Shown: positions 11,017-21,737, counted from the stretch's first letter. The stretch is 64,000 nucleotides of DNA from Citrobacter freundii ATCC 8090 = MTCC 1658 = NBRC 12681 (GCF_011064845.1 NZ_CP049015.1:2914001-2978000), one strand, 5' to 3'. Notes: generated from the letters alone by a model not told the origin. A program made the numbers and translations.

Positions 11017-12288
11017 GTGGCAAATGCAAACAAACTCACGTTGTTTATCGTGATCTTCATGCTGGCGGGGATCCTGTCGGGTGCGGTGATCCACTCTTAT
11101 GCCTCCCCCGGCGTTGTGACCGCCTGGGCCGATAATATTACGCTTCTCACCGACATCTTTTTACGTCTGATTAAGATGGTGATTGCGCCTTTAGTATTCA
11201 GCACCCTGACCGTTGGTATTATGCGCCTGGGGGAAACGTCCACCATCGGTCGCGTGGGCGGCAAAGCGATGATCTGGTTTATCAGCTCTTCTGTATTGTC
11301 TATTCTGGTCGGTCTGTTTGTGGTTTCCCTTGAGCAACCCGGGAGCGGGTTAAACCTTGCGATCCCGCTGGAAGCCACCGACACCGGTCTGGCCGTAGGC
11401 GGCATGAGCCTGAAAGGTTTTCTGACACATACCATTCCAACCAGCATAGCCGAGGCAATGGCTAACAATGAGATCCTGCAAATCGTGGTGTTCTCAATGT
11501 TCTTCGGTATTGGTGGAGCATCGCTCGGAGAGAAATTTAACGCTCCGCTGGTTGCCGCGCTGGATGTGGTTTCCCACATTATGCTGAAGGTGACCGGCTA
11601 CGTGATGTACGTCGCGCCGCTGGCAATTTTTGCCGCCATCTCTTCCGTAATCTCTACCCAGGGTCTGGGGATCCTGCTTAACTATGCATCGTTTATCGGC
11701 GGCTACTATGTGGCGATTTTGCTGACCTGCCTGGTTCTGTTGGCGGTGGGTTATGTCATGCTGAAAAAAGAGGTATTTCGCCTGGTGAGCATGCTGAAAG
11801 ACCCGGTTCTGGTCGCATTCACCACCAGCAGCTCTGAGGCCGCTTATCCGAAAACGCTGGAGCAATTAACTAAATTTGGCTGCTCACCCAACATCGTGTC
11901 ATTCGTGCTGCCTATCGGTTATTCGTTCAACCTGGTCGGTTCCATGGTCTATTGTTCATTTGCCTCCATGTTTATCGCGCAGGCCTATAATATTCACCTC
12001 TCTTTCGCAGAAATCACCGTCCTGATGCTGACGCTGATGCTGGCGTCCAAAGGAATTGCCGGTGTGCCGCGTTCAGCGCTGGTGGTACTGGCGGCAACCA
12101 TCCCAAGCTTCAATATTCCGGTTGCCGGAATTCTGCTACTGATGGGTATTGACCACTTCCTGGATATGGGACGTTCAGCAATCAACGTATTAGGTAATGG
12201 GATTGCAACGGCGATGCTGGCGCAGGATGAAGGTTTACTGGAAGAAAGCGAGTCTTCAGAAAACATCACAGAACAAATTAAGGCTTAG
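11017..12288 (+). CDS. dicarboxylate/amino acid:cation symporter (DAACS family)
   Basis: 423 residues with about eight membrane helices and two re-entrant loops typical of the GltP/DctA (glutamate transporter) family. Recognisable signatures are the serine-rich HP1 loop (TTSSSEAAYP), NLVGSMVY in TM7 (usually NxxGT) and DHFLDMGRSAINVLGN in TM8, where Asp and Arg normally bind the substrate carboxylate/amino group. This suggests sodium- or proton-driven uptake of an acidic amino acid or dicarboxylate; the exact substrate cannot be read. The start is GTG at 11017 with GAGGG upstream. It is inserted between tar and cheW, where E. coli has no such gene, and is divergent from the aspartate receptor. 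Confidence 0.88.
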   Translation: MANANKLTLFIVIFMLAGILSGAVIHSYASPGVVTAWADNITLLTDIFLRLIKMVIAPLVFSTLTVGIMRLGETSTIGRVGGKAMIWFISSSVLSILVGLFVVSLEQPGSGLNLAIPLEATDTGLAVGGMSLKGFLTHTIPTSIAEAMANNEILQIVVFSMFFGIGGASLGEKFNAPLVAALDVVSHIMLKVTGYVMYVAPLAIFAAISSVISTQGLGILLNYASFIGGYYVAILLTCLVLLAVGYVMLKKEVFRLVSMLKDPVLVAFTTSSSEAAYPKTLEQLTKFGCSPNIVSFVLPIGYSFNLVGSMVYCSFASMFIAQAYNIHLSFAEITVLMLTLMLASKGIAGVPRSALVVLAATIPSFNIPVAGILLLMGIDHFLDMGRSAINVLGNGIATAMLAQDEGLLEESESSENITEQIKA

Positions 12289-12340
12289 CTTTTTTAAGAC
12301 AAGAGCAAGCTAAGTAAACAAGAGCAGCAAATCAACAAAG

Positions 12341-12363
12341 ATTACCCCAGCCATAGACTGGGG
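12341..12363. terminator. shared terminator between the convergent symporter and autotransporter genes
   Basis: TACCCCAG and CTGGGGTA form a perfect stem about 50 bases after the symporter stop and about 35 bases after the autotransporter stop. The T run on the plus strand is interrupted (ATTTC), so efficiency is uncertain. Confidence 0.65.
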
Positions 12364-12398
12364 TATTTCAACAACACCTGGATGATAATTTACATCAA

Positions 12399-15300
12399 TT
12401 ACCAGCTATAACGTACGAGCAAACTACCGTTGAGATCGCCATAGTCATTACGTCCTTTTTGACCCGCCACTTGTCCAGTGATACTCCACTGGCTATTCAA
12501 ATTCGCCTGGATACCCACTTTCACCTCGGCGCGATCTGCCGGAAGATCCTGCTTCACCTCAGCACCATCAAATGCTACGCCAACATCATCACTGGTGTGT
12601 AACCAGTTCACCTCTGCAAACGGCTGGATCACCGACGTCGTATTCTTGTGCAGCTTGCCATCTACCCGCAGTCCGAGGCGCGTGGTCCAGCTGTCCCCGT
12701 TTTGTCCATCAATACGCGTTCCATTCTGTGCGACAGCGTCCGCTTTAAATTGCTGCCATGTCGCCTGAGCCTGCGGCGTCAGGCTGACGACATTATAGTT
12801 GGCAAGTATGATGTCGTACCGATAGCCCGTTTCCAGAGAGACCGCGCTCGCCGCCGAATCATAATCTGTTGACCCGACATCGCCGTTTTCGACGCTGTTA
12901 TCGTAGAGCCCGTACTGGTACCAACTGTCCACGTACAGGCCGCTGTGATTTTTCGCATCCGCAAACCAGGTGGCATAAGCGCCAAGATTATAACCGGCTA
13001 CGTTACCACTGGCAGAGAACCGGCTCCCATCTGCACCACGGTTACCCGTACTGTCCGTGTCGGCGTGAATATAACTCACCATCAGCCCCGCCTTCAGGCT
13101 CTGCTCGCCATTATCCCAGCTAAGCACATCACCACCGATTTGCAGTTGCGAATAAGTGTTGTCAATATCCACATGACCGTCTGCAGCTGTTGACGACGCT
13201 TCACCCGCTTTAAAGCGCAGCCACATACCGCCGTCACCGGTACGTAATTGACTCCCTTCGCGATCATAAAGGGTCTGCATTTGCAGATTACGCGCCATCC
13301 ACTGGTTGCCCAGATAAGCGCCAATATCAGCCCGATATTGCGGTTCTACCGGTTTAATATCACCACCATCGTCCGGGTATACCGGCGTGACATCACCGCC
13401 ATCGTCCGGGTATACCGGCGTAACATCATCGCCATCATCCGGGTCTACCGGCGTAACATCATCGCCATCATCCGGGTCTACCGGCGTAACATCATCGCCA
13501 TCATCCGGGTCTACCGGTGTAACATCGTCGCCATCATCCGGGTCTATCGGCGGGACAGCCTGCGAACGCAAATACCAGTCACCGCCATCTTCATACAATC
13601 GGTATTCATACAAACCTGTCTGCACCTGATTACCCTGAGTAAAAACGCCATCAGACTGACCGCCGACATCAATCACTTCAATACCTTTCGTTGTTAACGC
13701 CCCTTCTCCCCCGATATTATTGACATAGAGCGTCGTGCTACCGGAAGTATCACCTGTGATAATCACTTTATCCGTCGGTGAATTGTCATCCCCTAACTGC
13801 GTGTTCAGATAAAGATTACTGTTATCACCATGATAATTTCCATTAATCGTCAGCGTCTTGAACTGTCCGTTATGTGAAGGAGTATCAAATACAATATCTC
13901 CGGCATTATTTAATTGAGTTAAAGAAGAATCACCGGTAATTGTCCATTGCGTCTGTTCAGCCAGTGAGAGATTCAGCGAAGAGTCTACCGTTGGCTCGGT
14001 GTTAACAAACGTCTCCCCCACAAACCGCGAACCAGACGCCATATCCAGTGAAATGCTGCCTTCACCCGCGCTAATGATATTGCCCGTAATATCCATTACA
14101 CCTGAACCAGTCACGGTCCCGCCGGGTAAGAGATTTCCCGCACTGTCGGTAACAACCGGAACAAAAATAGCGACACCATCCTGGGTTTTAATGGTGGTGT
14201 TACCGATCAGCGATATTGCCCCGCCCTGCTGAACCACCGCGCCATAACCATTTTCCCCACTCGCTGTCACATCAATGGTCAGGTTTTCACCATTAATTAT
14301 TCCCGGACGGTTTAAATTATTACTTCCTATCGCCCAAAGCCCGTAAGGGTTATTTTGCCCACTCATGATAATATCGGTATTCGCGATATTAACCGTTGCG
14401 CCGTAGAACTGGGATGACACGCCGTAACCATCGATCGCGTAAATAACATTTCGATTGTCGGCATCCCCTTTAAAATCAAGAGTACTCCCGGAGGCCGCAG
14501 CGATACCGCTGGTCGCAGAGCCCAACCTGGCTGAACTTCTGCCGTCAACAACGCTGCCTGCACCAATCATCACATCGCCCCCCTGCGCAATGATGCCCAC
14601 AGACTGGGCGGTATTGACGATAAGTGCATCCGCGTGGAATTCGCCCCCCGTCACCCAGAGAGTCGTCGCCTCTCCGGCTGCGCTTATGATGCTGTTTTGG
14701 CCTAAATCCATAAAACCTGTGTTCATTGATATTGCATTTACCTGAGACCCTGTTACATCAATCGTTAGATTATCAGCAATAAATTCAGAACCTTTTGCCG
14801 CGGGGTTTATCGTTACTCCAGCCCCATCATAGAACCCGGTGATTGAGATGGTCGATCCGCTGCCCAAATCAATGCGTGAGCCGGCCTCATTAATAGCGAT
14901 ACCACGCGTGGTACACCCTCCTGTGCGGCAGTCCAGAGTCGTACTGATATTAATATCCATATTATTGGCGATTAACGTAGCATCAGGACCCATAACCGAG
15001 ATACCTTCAGCAAGATCGGAGGTGCCATTGATAGTTACTCTGCTGTTATTTCCCAAATCAACATGATTATTTTTACCCAACTTTAAACCTGTCACAGAAC
15101 CATAATCTGTTGCCAGTCCTGTTGCAGTGACAGTGAGTTGATCGGCATCTAATACACCATCAGTACCTATCTCAATACCGGTTACAATATTATTGCCCTC
15201 TACAACCACCTGGCTATTTTTACCTAAATCAATTTTAGCATTACCCGTGCTTTGAATCCCCCACGCGGTGTTGTCTTTACTCGTAGCATGGATAAAACCA

Positions 15301-15959
15301 TTATCCATGGTGAAAGTACCACTCCCGCCTAATAAATAAACACCACGGGCATCACCTATCCCACCAATACTATAATCAGTTTCCGTTATGGCTGTAATAG
15401 AACTTCCACTACCAAGATCGACGTTACTGTCTTTTCCTATATTTTTAAATCCATAAACATTATTTTTACCCGAAACGTCGATATTAATACCAGATGCTGT
15501 TACCTCTGTACCCGGGTTATTAGCTGAGATCAAAATTCCGGTAGTATTTTTACTTGAATTTTGTGTGCCATCCGTATCGGCGACATGAACTTCGGTATTC
15601 GTGCCTAAATCATTTTTGGTGCCATTATCCAGTGAAACTCCGGTAGACAGAGTTTCACCAGATACGTTGATAGTTGCTTTTCCTTCAATCTGTAAGCCAT
15701 CACCGCCTGTCGTGATGCTCTCAACACCCGTGGTATTTGTTTGTCCACTAGCCGTAACGACTTCATTATCACTCAAAATAATTGATGCACCGTTTTGTGG
15801 GCCTAACTCTGCAGCATTAACAGCAGCAGTACTTATTAATGTTGCCAGGCCTGTTATTTTGATGCTATTACGCAGTCCATTATTACCGCGGGAAAACTCA
15901 CCAGCAACCACAAACATATTACGCGCCGTACTCCAGACTATATTATATATAGCATTCAT
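12399..15959 (-). CDS. AIDA-type autotransporter (type Va) with ESPR signal peptide
   Basis: 1186 residues. Residues 1-50 are an extended signal peptide (NAIYNIVWSTARNMFVV, then a hydrophobic core ending in AAVNAA). About residues 50-800 are a passenger rich in repeated DLGxxS turns, as in right-handed beta-helices. Then comes a proline/aspartate linker of six 11-residue repeats (DNA 13348-13545). The last roughly 280 residues are a beta-barrel that begins near GAYLGNQWMARNLQMQTLYDR and ends in RYSW. It is probably a surface adhesin or biofilm factor; the ligand is unknown. The ribosome site is GAGGG. Upstream DNA is very AT-rich, which suggests transfer and possibly H-NS control. It interrupts the usual cheW-tar neighbourhood. 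Confidence 0.92.
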   Translation of the reverse strand: MNAIYNIVWSTARNMFVVAGEFSRGNNGLRNSIKITGLATLISTAAVNAAELGPQNGASIILSDNEVVTASGQTNTTGVESITTGGDGLQIEGKATINVSGETLSTGVSLDNGTKNDLGTNTEVHVADTDGTQNSSKNTTGILISANNPGTEVTASGINIDVSGKNNVYGFKNIGKDSNVDLGSGSSITAITETDYSIGGIGDARGVYLLGGSGTFTMDNGFIHATSKDNTAWGIQSTGNAKIDLGKNSQVVVEGNNIVTGIEIGTDGVLDADQLTVTATGLATDYGSVTGLKLGKNNHVDLGNNSRVTINGTSDLAEGISVMGPDATLIANNMDINISTTLDCRTGGCTTRGIAINEAGSRIDLGSGSTISITGFYDGAGVTINPAAKGSEFIADNLTIDVTGSQVNAISMNTGFMDLGQNSIISAAGEATTLWVTGGEFHADALIVNTAQSVGIIAQGGDVMIGAGSVVDGRSSARLGSATSGIAAASGSTLDFKGDADNRNVIYAIDGYGVSSQFYGATVNIANTDIIMSGQNNPYGLWAIGSNNLNRPGIINGENLTIDVTASGENGYGAVVQQGGAISLIGNTTIKTQDGVAIFVPVVTDSAGNLLPGGTVTGSGVMDITGNIISAGEGSISLDMASGSRFVGETFVNTEPTVDSSLNLSLAEQTQWTITGDSSLTQLNNAGDIVFDTPSHNGQFKTLTINGNYHGDNSNLYLNTQLGDDNSPTDKVIITGDTSGSTTLYVNNIGGEGALTTKGIEVIDVGGQSDGVFTQGNQVQTGLYEYRLYEDGGDWYLRSQAVPPIDPDDGDDVTPVDPDDGDDVTPVDPDDGDDVTPVDPDDGDDVTPVYPDDGGDVTPVYPDDGGDIKPVEPQYRADIGAYLGNQWMARNLQMQTLYDREGSQLRTGDGGMWLRFKAGEASSTAADGHVDIDNTYSQLQIGGDVLSWDNGEQSLKAGLMVSYIHADTDSTGNRGADGSRFSASGNVAGYNLGAYATWFADAKNHSGLYVDSWYQYGLYDNSVENGDVGSTDYDSAASAVSLETGYRYDIILANYNVVSLTPQAQATWQQFKADAVAQNGTRIDGQNGDSWTTRLGLRVDGKLHKNTTSVIQPFAEVNWLHTSDDVGVAFDGAEVKQDLPADRAEVKVGIQANLNSQWSITGQVAGQKGRNDYGDLNGSLLVRYSW
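13348..13545 (-). repeat. six tandem 33-bp repeats in the autotransporter linker
   Basis: Six consecutive 33-base units begin at 13348, 13381, 13414, 13447, 13480 and 13513. Units 3, 4 and 5 are identical and the others differ at a few bases. Each encodes an 11-residue PDDG-type repeat (VDPDDGDDVTP and variants) between passenger and barrel. Copy-number change would keep the frame. Confidence 0.95.
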
Positions 15960-16236
15960 ATTTAGTTCCCTCTACGCCAATAGAAAAATCAGGAGGCACA
16001 AATTCATTATATATTCATGAACAATATAAATTATCTCAACCAATTAATAATTTATATATTGCACTTGTAGATTATATTACATGCGTCAGCAAACAATAGA
16101 TACTATAAGGACTCGTCAGTTTTAATTAAAGAAAAAAATACAAATAAACCAAGTAAATGAAATAACAATAAACATTCAAAATTAAAATAAAACAACCATT
16201 ATTACTTGGTTTCCCTACACACAAAATTAAAAGCAA
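15960..16236. other. AT-rich intergenic region upstream of the autotransporter
   Basis: About 280 bases between the autotransporter start and the cheW terminator, clearly richer in A and T than the surrounding genes. TATAAT occurs on the minus strand at 16071-16076 without a good -35. No gene is visible. Such DNA is a usual H-NS target; that is inference. Confidence 0.5.
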
Positions 16237-16263
16237 AACGCCCTCCATATTGTGGAGGGCGTT
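16237..16263 (-). terminator. terminator of motAB-cheAW
   Basis: AACGCCCTCCA and TGGAGGGCGTT form a perfect 11-bp stem with a 5-base loop, followed on the minus strand by TTTTGC. It lies about 50 bases after the cheW stop. Confidence 0.85.
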
Positions 16264-16311
16264 TAATAACTGCCAGCTAAATATTACAGAGAATGATAAT
16301 ATTGACTACCT

Positions 16312-16815
16312 TTATGCCATATGCGATGCGGCAATATCCAGCAGCGCCATTTCTTCGCTGTTCAGCAGCTTCTCAATGTTGACCAGGATCAGCATCCGGT
16401 CACCCAGCGCACCCAATCCCGTCAAATATTCCGTCGACAGCGTGACCGCAAACTCCGGTGCCGGACGGATTTGATCCGTTGTCAGCGACAGCACATCCGA
16501 AACGCCATCCACCACAATCCCAACCACCCGCTGACCCAGGTTCAGCACAATCACCACGGTGTTTTCGTTGTAATCCACATCACTCTGGCTAAATTTCACG
16601 CGCAGGTCGACGATAGGCACAATCACACCACGCAGGTTCGTGACGCCTTTGATAAATGCAGGCGTGTTAGCGATGCGCGTCACCTGATCATAACCACGGA
16701 TTTCCTGCACTTTCAGGATATCGATACCGTACTCTTCATCCCCCAGCGTAAACACGAGGAATTCCTGACCTGACGGTTCGCCGGCCAGTTTAGTTACATT
16801 ACTCATACCGGTCAT
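16312..16815 (-). CDS. cheW: chemotaxis coupling protein CheW
   Basis: 167 residues, a single CheW-like SH3 fold, nearly identical to the E. coli protein ([34 protein letters not shown]). It links receptor tips to the CheA P5 domain in the chemosensory array. It is last in the motA-motB-cheA-cheW operon, 20 bases after cheA. A second start (Met4) is possible; the first is used in E. coli. Confidence 0.97.
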   Translation of the reverse strand: MTGMSNVTKLAGEPSGQEFLVFTLGDEEYGIDILKVQEIRGYDQVTRIANTPAFIKGVTNLRGVIVPIVDLRVKFSQSDVDYNENTVVIVLNLGQRVVGIVVDGVSDVLSLTTDQIRPAPEFAVTLSTEYLTGLGALGDRMLILVNIEKLLNSEEMALLDIAASHMA

Positions 16816-16835
16816 ATTATTCCCTTCTCACTCAA

Positions 16836-18872
16836 TCAGGCGGCTGTGATCGCCACACGTTGTTCGCGGTTTAATCCCTGCAATGCAGAGACATCGACAA
16901 TCAGCGCGACGCTGCCGTCGCCGAGGATCGTTGCTGCAGAAATACCTGGCACTTTGCGGTAGTTGCTTTCCAGGTTTTTGACCACTACCTGGTGTTGACC
17001 AATTAACTGATCGACCAGCAGCGCATAGCGACGCCCTGCACTTTGTAAAATAACCACAATGCCCTGAGTCGCTTCAGTTTTAGCGCCTTCAACCTCAAAG
17101 ACTTTCCACAACTCAACCAACGGTAAATATTCGCCACGCACTTCCAGAACGCGTTCGCCTCCGGCCAACGGATGGAGATCTTCTTCGCGCGGTTGCAGCG
17201 ATTCCATAACGGCATTTAGTGGCAGAATGAAGACCTCATCCGCCACGCGCACGGACATCCCGTCGAGGATCGCCAGCGTCAGCGGCAGCAGAATGCGAAT
17301 AGTGGTCCCCTGTCCCTGTTTGGACTGGATCTCAACATGGCCGCCCATCTCCTGGATATTTCGCTTCACCACATCCATACCCACGCCGCGTCCGGAGACA
17401 TCCGTCACCTGTTCGGCGGTCGAAAAGCCTGGAGCGAAGATCAACATACCCACTTCGTCATCGCTCATATTTTCGTGGATCGGCATGCCCTGGGAGATAG
17501 CTTTGGCCAGGATACGTTCGCGGTTCAGGCCAGCGCCATCGTCGGTCACTTCAATACAAATATTCCCACCCTGGTGCTCCGCGGAAAGCGTCAGATTGCC
17601 GATTGGGCTTTTGCCGGATTCAAGGCGTTTTTCCGGCAGTTCGATACCATGGTCGAGGCTGTTACGCACCAGGTGCGTCAACGGATCGATGATGCGTTCA
17701 ATCAGGCTCTTATCGAGTTCGGTTGAGCTACCTACCTGCGTCAGCTCGACCTGTTTACCCAGCTTACCGGCCAGATCGCGCACCAAACGAGGGAAACGAC
17801 TGAACACATACTCCATTGGCATCATACGAATCGACATCACCGACTCTTGCAAATCGCGGGCGTTACGTTGTAACTGACCCATGCTGGTGATGAGATCGCC
17901 ATGATTGACGGGATCCAGTTCGTTAGATCGCTGAGCCAGCATCGACTGGGTGATGACCAACTCACCGACCAGGTTAATAAGCTGATCGACCTTCTCAACC
18001 GCTACGCGGATGCTGGTCGACTCGCTGGCGCGGGCTGGTTTTTCACGCTCCGCGCGCCCATGTGGCGCTTCACTGGCGGCGGCTTTCACCGCTGGCGCAA
18101 CGGCAACTGGTTGCGGCTTCGCGACAACGGCTACCTCTTCAGTTTCTACAGTCGCGGGCGCTGCGCTGACGGTTTCGAATTCAATTTGGTCAGCTTCAAT
18201 GACAAAGCAGAGTACTGCAATGATGTCATCTTCTGCGAGGTTGCCATCAAGCGTAGCTGACAGCGTGTCGCTTCCTTTTACCACATCGGTTAAGGTCGCC
18301 AGATTCCCCAGTTCCTCTTCCAGCAAATCCACTTCGCTGGCTTTCAGACGCGAGAGAGTAATGCGTTTTTTGCTCTCTTCACTGGCGAGTTCAGGCTTTG
18401 CAACCGCCTCTTCCTGCATCGCGGTGCTATCAACAACGCTCAGTTTTGCTGAGTTGACAACTGACGGTGCGGTTTCACCTTTCGCTTCGAGCGCTAACTG
18501 CCGTAACGCCTGGCAAATGTACTCAAAACTGTCGGCATCAGGCTCCACTGAGCTTTTATAGGCGTCGAGCTGTTCCTGCATAATATCTTTCGTTTCCAAA
18601 AACAGGTTGATAATGTCGGCATTGAGCTGCATCTCGCCACGCCGCGCTTCATCCAGCAGGTTTTCCATCAGATGGGTCGTTTCCTGCAAAATGGTAAAGC
18701 CGAAGGTGCCCGCCCCGCCTTTAATCGAGTGCGCTGCACGAAAAATGGCATTCAGCTGTTCGGAGTCCGGGGCTTCAGGAACCAAATCAAGAAGGTGTTG
18801 CTCCATATCAGCCAACAGTTCGTCAGCTTCATCAAAAAATGTCTGATAAAAATCGCTAATATCCATGCTCAC
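16836..18872 (-). CDS. cheA: chemotaxis histidine kinase CheA
   Basis: 678 residues, about 24 more than E. coli CheA, the extra length lying in the Ala/Val/Pro-rich linkers around P2. P1 carries the phosphorylated His48 in [16 protein letters not shown]3 is the dimerisation hairpin. P4 has the HATPase boxes [43 protein letters not shown] and GQGTTIRI. P5 is the CheW-like regulatory domain. CheA-P feeds CheY and CheB. An internal start could give the short CheA form known in E. coli. Confidence 0.97.
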   Translation of the reverse strand: MSMDISDFYQTFFDEADELLADMEQHLLDLVPEAPDSEQLNAIFRAAHSIKGGAGTFGFTILQETTHLMENLLDEARRGEMQLNADIINLFLETKDIMQEQLDAYKSSVEPDADSFEYICQALRQLALEAKGETAPSVVNSAKLSVVDSTAMQEEAVAKPELASEESKKRITLSRLKASEVDLLEEELGNLATLTDVVKGSDTLSATLDGNLAEDDIIAVLCFVIEADQIEFETVSAAPATVETEEVAVVAKPQPVAVAPAVKAAASEAPHGRAEREKPARASESTSIRVAVEKVDQLINLVGELVITQSMLAQRSNELDPVNHGDLITSMGQLQRNARDLQESVMSIRMMPMEYVFSRFPRLVRDLAGKLGKQVELTQVGSSTELDKSLIERIIDPLTHLVRNSLDHGIELPEKRLESGKSPIGNLTLSAEHQGGNICIEVTDDGAGLNRERILAKAISQGMPIHENMSDDEVGMLIFAPGFSTAEQVTDVSGRGVGMDVVKRNIQEMGGHVEIQSKQGQGTTIRILLPLTLAILDGMSVRVADEVFILPLNAVMESLQPREEDLHPLAGGERVLEVRGEYLPLVELWKVFEVEGAKTEATQGIVVILQSAGRRYALLVDQLIGQHQVVVKNLESNYRKVPGISAATILGDGSVALIVDVSALQGLNREQRVAITAA

Positions 18873-18876
18873 GCTA

Positions 18877-19806
18877 TCACCTCGGATTGGCTGGTGGCGA
18901 TGTGGGAACGCTTACCGGCGGGAGTTCCGCTGGCCGTTGTAAGACACTTACCGGCTCATTCTGGCTTTCAGCGTTTTCATGCAAAATGGCCTCTTCTGCC
19001 TGCTTATTGAGAACCAGCAGGCTAATACGGCGGTTGATAGCGTCTTCAGGACCGCGATCGCTCAGACGCATCGTGGCGGCCATACCTACCACACGTAATA
19101 CTTTTCCATCATCCAGACCGCCGCTAACCAGCTCGCGACGCGATGCATTTGCGCGATCGGCAGACAATTCCCAGTTGCTGTATCCTTTCTCACCATTCGC
19201 GTAAGGATAATCATCCGTGTGACCGGAAAGGCTGATCCGGTTAGGGATCCCGTTGAGCACTGGTGCAATCGCGCGCAGGATATCGCGCATGTACGGCTCA
19301 ACTTCAGCACTACCGGTCTTAAACATTGGGCGATTCTGACTGTCGATAATCTGTATCCGCAGCCCTTCCTGAACTAAATCAATCTTTAAATGCGGACGCA
19401 GCGCTCGCAGTTTGGGATCGGATTCAATCAGTTGATCGAGATCGCCACGAAGTTTGCTCAAGCGGCTCTGTTCCATACGTTTTCTCAGGTCATCAATATT
19501 CGGCTGCTTGTTCACCTCACCCTGCTGCTGGGTGTAATCATCCCCGCCGCCTGGAATCGGGCTTTGGCTATTCGAAATACGATTTCCCCCGGTCACCGCG
19601 GTGGCCAGCGGTGTACGGAAATATTCGGCAATCTGGATCAATTCTTTAGGGCTGGAAATAGAAATGAGCCACATCACCAGAAAGAAAGCCATCATCGCGG
19701 TCATAAAATCGGCGTAGGCGATTTTCCACGAGCCATGCGCCCCACCACCGTGATTCTTATGTTTGCGTCGCTTTACAACGATAATGGGATGGGCCTGATT
19801 TTTCAT
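18877..19806 (-). CDS. motB: flagellar stator protein MotB
   Basis: 309 residues. A short cytoplasmic tail is followed by a single membrane helix with the proton-carrying Asp ([18 protein letters not shown]; Asp33 here, Asp32 in E. coli because of one extra Gly). A plug/linker and an OmpA-like peptidoglycan-binding domain ([12 protein letters not shown] ... [16 protein letters not shown]) follow. It anchors MotA to the cell wall. The start overlaps the motA stop by 4 bases. Confidence 0.97.
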   Translation of the reverse strand: MKNQAHPIIVVKRRKHKNHGGGAHGSWKIAYADFMTAMMAFFLVMWLISISSPKELIQIAEYFRTPLATAVTGGNRISNSQSPIPGGGDDYTQQQGEVNKQPNIDDLRKRMEQSRLSKLRGDLDQLIESDPKLRALRPHLKIDLVQEGLRIQIIDSQNRPMFKTGSAEVEPYMRDILRAIAPVLNGIPNRISLSGHTDDYPYANGEKGYSNWELSADRANASRRELVSGGLDDGKVLRVVGMAATMRLSDRGPEDAINRRISLLVLNKQAEEAILHENAESQNEPVSVLQRPAELPPVSVPTSPPANPR

Positions 19807-20690
19807 GCGTCCTCGGTCGTCTGTTGCGCAGTTGGATTTCTCACCGCACGAACATGTTCTTCCAGTTCGATAAACGAAGGACGTTCGCTGGAGTACAGAG
19901 TCTTACGACCAAATTCAACGGCAATCGGCGGCGCGTAGCCATTCAGATTGGAGAGCAGCGTTATCTTCACGCACTGCATCATTTTGGTTGTTTCAGCGCT
20001 TTTCTGGCGCAGAACGCTGGCAAGCGGAGAAATAAATCCATAGGCCAGCAAAATACCGAGGAATGTTCCCACCATCGCATGCGCAATCAACGCCCCCAGC
20101 TCTGCTGCCGGGCGATCGGCAGAAGCCAGTGCATGCACAACCCCCATAACGGCCGCGACGATCCCGAATGCCGGCAGTGAGTCGCCGACCATCGCCAGAC
20201 TATTCGCCGGAACTTCGGCCTCACTCTCATGAGTCTCAATTTCTTCGTCCATCAGCGCTTCAATTTCGAACGTATTCATATTGCCGCTGATAATCAGGCG
20301 CAGATAATCGACAATAAAATCAAGCATTACGGCATCGGCAAGAATGCGCGGATAGCTGGCGAAGATTTCACTTTCTTTGGGGTTTTCGATGTCGCGCTCA
20401 AGCGAGAACATGCCCTGTTGACGTGACTTGGCCATCAGGCGATACAGGAGCGCCAGCAGATCCATATACATCGCTTTGGTGTATTTCGAACGACGGAAAA
20501 GCAGCGGGATCGCTTTCATCGTCCCTTTGATGGCTTTCCCGTTATTACCGACGATGAATGCCCCAATACCCGCGCCACCGATAATCACCAGCTCAGCCGG
20601 TTGATAGAGTGCCCCAAGGTGTCCGCCGGTCATCATGTAACCGCCGAAAACTGTACCAATAACAACCAGGTAACCTAATAAGATAAGCAC
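19803..20690 (-). CDS. motA: flagellar stator protein MotA
   Basis: 295 residues with four membrane helices and a cytoplasmic loop bearing the charged residues that contact FliG (around [23 protein letters not shown]). The conserved prolines in the last two helices are present. The start is GTG at 20690, giving LILLGYLVV as in E. coli, with AAAGGA upstream. A longer frame begins at 20738 but is unsupported by homology. I did not find a clean FliA promoter in the 120 bases between motA and the flhC terminator; a GCCCGACT element is only a weak -10 candidate. Confidence 0.96.
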   Translation of the reverse strand: MLILLGYLVVIGTVFGGYMMTGGHLGALYQPAELVIIGGAGIGAFIVGNNGKAIKGTMKAIPLLFRRSKYTKAMYMDLLALLYRLMAKSRQQGMFSLERDIENPKESEIFASYPRILADAVMLDFIVDYLRLIISGNMNTFEIEALMDEEIETHESEAEVPANSLAMVGDSLPAFGIVAAVMGVVHALASADRPAAELGALIAHAMVGTFLGILLAYGFISPLASVLRQKSAETTKMMQCVKITLLSNLNGYAPPIAVEFGRKTLYSSERPSFIELEEHVRAVRNPTAQQTTEDA

Positions 20691-20755
20691 GACATCATCC
20701 TTTCGCAATTGACTATGACAGGATGCGCAGTCGGGCAATTAACGTAAGGTCAGGA

Positions 20756-20789
20756 CAAAAAAAAGCAGCGGTAATCGCTTACCGCTGCT
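20756..20789 (-). terminator. terminator of flhDC
   Basis: AGCAGCGGTA and TACCGCTGCT form a 10-bp stem with a 6-base loop, followed on the minus strand by eight T residues, about 25 bases after the flhC stop. Confidence 0.93.
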
Positions 20790-20814
20790 GGAGTGTTCAT
20801 CCACACCGTATCAG

Positions 20815-21393
20815 TTAAACAGCCTGTTCGATCTGTTCATCCAGCAGTTGTGGAATAATATCGGCAGCATTCTGGGAAAGTTTACGTCTTTTTACGGCCC
20901 TTGATGGCGGCTGGCATAAACTACAGGCAAAGCTGCCTGCGGGTTGGTGTGCATGGGTGATAAAATTCCCACCGCAGCAATTGCATTGGGACAACTCCAG
21001 CAATCCGCTGTCGACAAATCGTACCAGCGTCCACGCGCGAGTTAACGCCAGCAATGGCCCTTCTTCAGGCTGCGGACACTGCTCAAGATATAACCGATAC
21101 GCCTTAATCACGGCATCCACGCCGCTACAGAGACCCGTTTTGAGCAGGAATTGCCATGCATTGCAAAACATCGACGCATGAATATTTTGTTCCCACGTCA
21201 TAAACCAGTCGGTGGAAAACGGGAGCATCCCTTTTGGCGGAGGACTACCGCGTAATTCTTTGTACAGCTTGATTAATCGACCACGGCTTAATTGCGTTTC
21301 GCTTTCCAGCATTTGCAAACGGGCGCCCAATGTGATTAATTCCATTGCCAACTGGATATCACGCGCTTCCTGAACAATGCTTTTTTCGCTCAT
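20815..21393 (-). CDS. flhC: flagellar master regulator subunit FlhC
   Basis: 192 residues, almost identical to E. coli FlhC. The C-terminal zinc site is visible as CNCCGGNF ... FACSLCQPP. FlhC forms FlhD4C2 and provides most of the DNA contact, activating class 2 flagellar promoters with sigma-70. The start at 21393 ([12 protein letters not shown]) follows the E. coli assignment; two in-frame ATG codons lie directly upstream. It begins two bases after the flhD stop. Confidence 0.97.
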   Translation of the reverse strand: MSEKSIVQEARDIQLAMELITLGARLQMLESETQLSRGRLIKLYKELRGSPPPKGMLPFSTDWFMTWEQNIHASMFCNAWQFLLKTGLCSGVDAVIKAYRLYLEQCPQPEEGPLLALTRAWTLVRFVDSGLLELSQCNCCGGNFITHAHQPAGSFACSLCQPPSRAVKRRKLSQNAADIIPQLLDEQIEQAV

Positions 21394-21395
21394 CA

Positions 21396-21737
21396 TCAAG
21401 CCCTTTTCTTACGTGCTGCATCATCGATGTCGCTTAACAGGCGTGTTGAAAGCATGATACCAGTATGAATTTGCTGAAGATCGTCAACGCGGGAGTCTTG
21501 CGTCAGGCGAGTAACAGTCTGGTGATCGTCGAAACGGAAATGACATACCAGTTGGTTTGTTTCGGCCAGTTTGACCATTTGAGGAAGTGTTAATGTTGCC
21601 AACGTGTCCGCCATTTCCTCGCTGATACCAAGGCGAAACATCGCAGATGCTTTGTCCTGAACGATCAAACGCTGTGCAAGCAATAAATATGACAAATTGA
21701 TGTCATAAATGTGTTTCAGCAACTCGGATGTATGCAT
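21396..21737 (-). CDS. flhD: flagellar master regulator subunit FlhD
   Basis: 113 residues from [24 protein letters not shown], slightly shorter than E. coli FlhD at the variable C-terminal tail. It contains the conserved Cys (QLVCHFRF) that bridges the FlhD dimer. With FlhC it is the top of the flagellar hierarchy. A start three codons upstream (21746, MQI) is also possible. The long upstream region is described separately. Confidence 0.96.
   Translation of the reverse strand: MHTSELLKHIYDINLSYLLLAQRLIVQDKASAMFRLGISEEMADTLATLTLPQMVKLAETNQLVCHFRFDDHQTVTRLTQDSRVDDLQQIHTGIMLSTRLLSDIDDAARKKRA

Noticed and set aside
13348..13545. Regular 33-base repeats as a CRISPR array
   Set aside because: The repeats are contiguous with no spacers, and they encode an in-frame peptide repeat in the autotransporter.
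13387..13629. Plus-strand ORF rich in Ser/Gly repeats opposite the linker
   Set aside because: It is the antisense of the tandem repeats, with no ribosome site.
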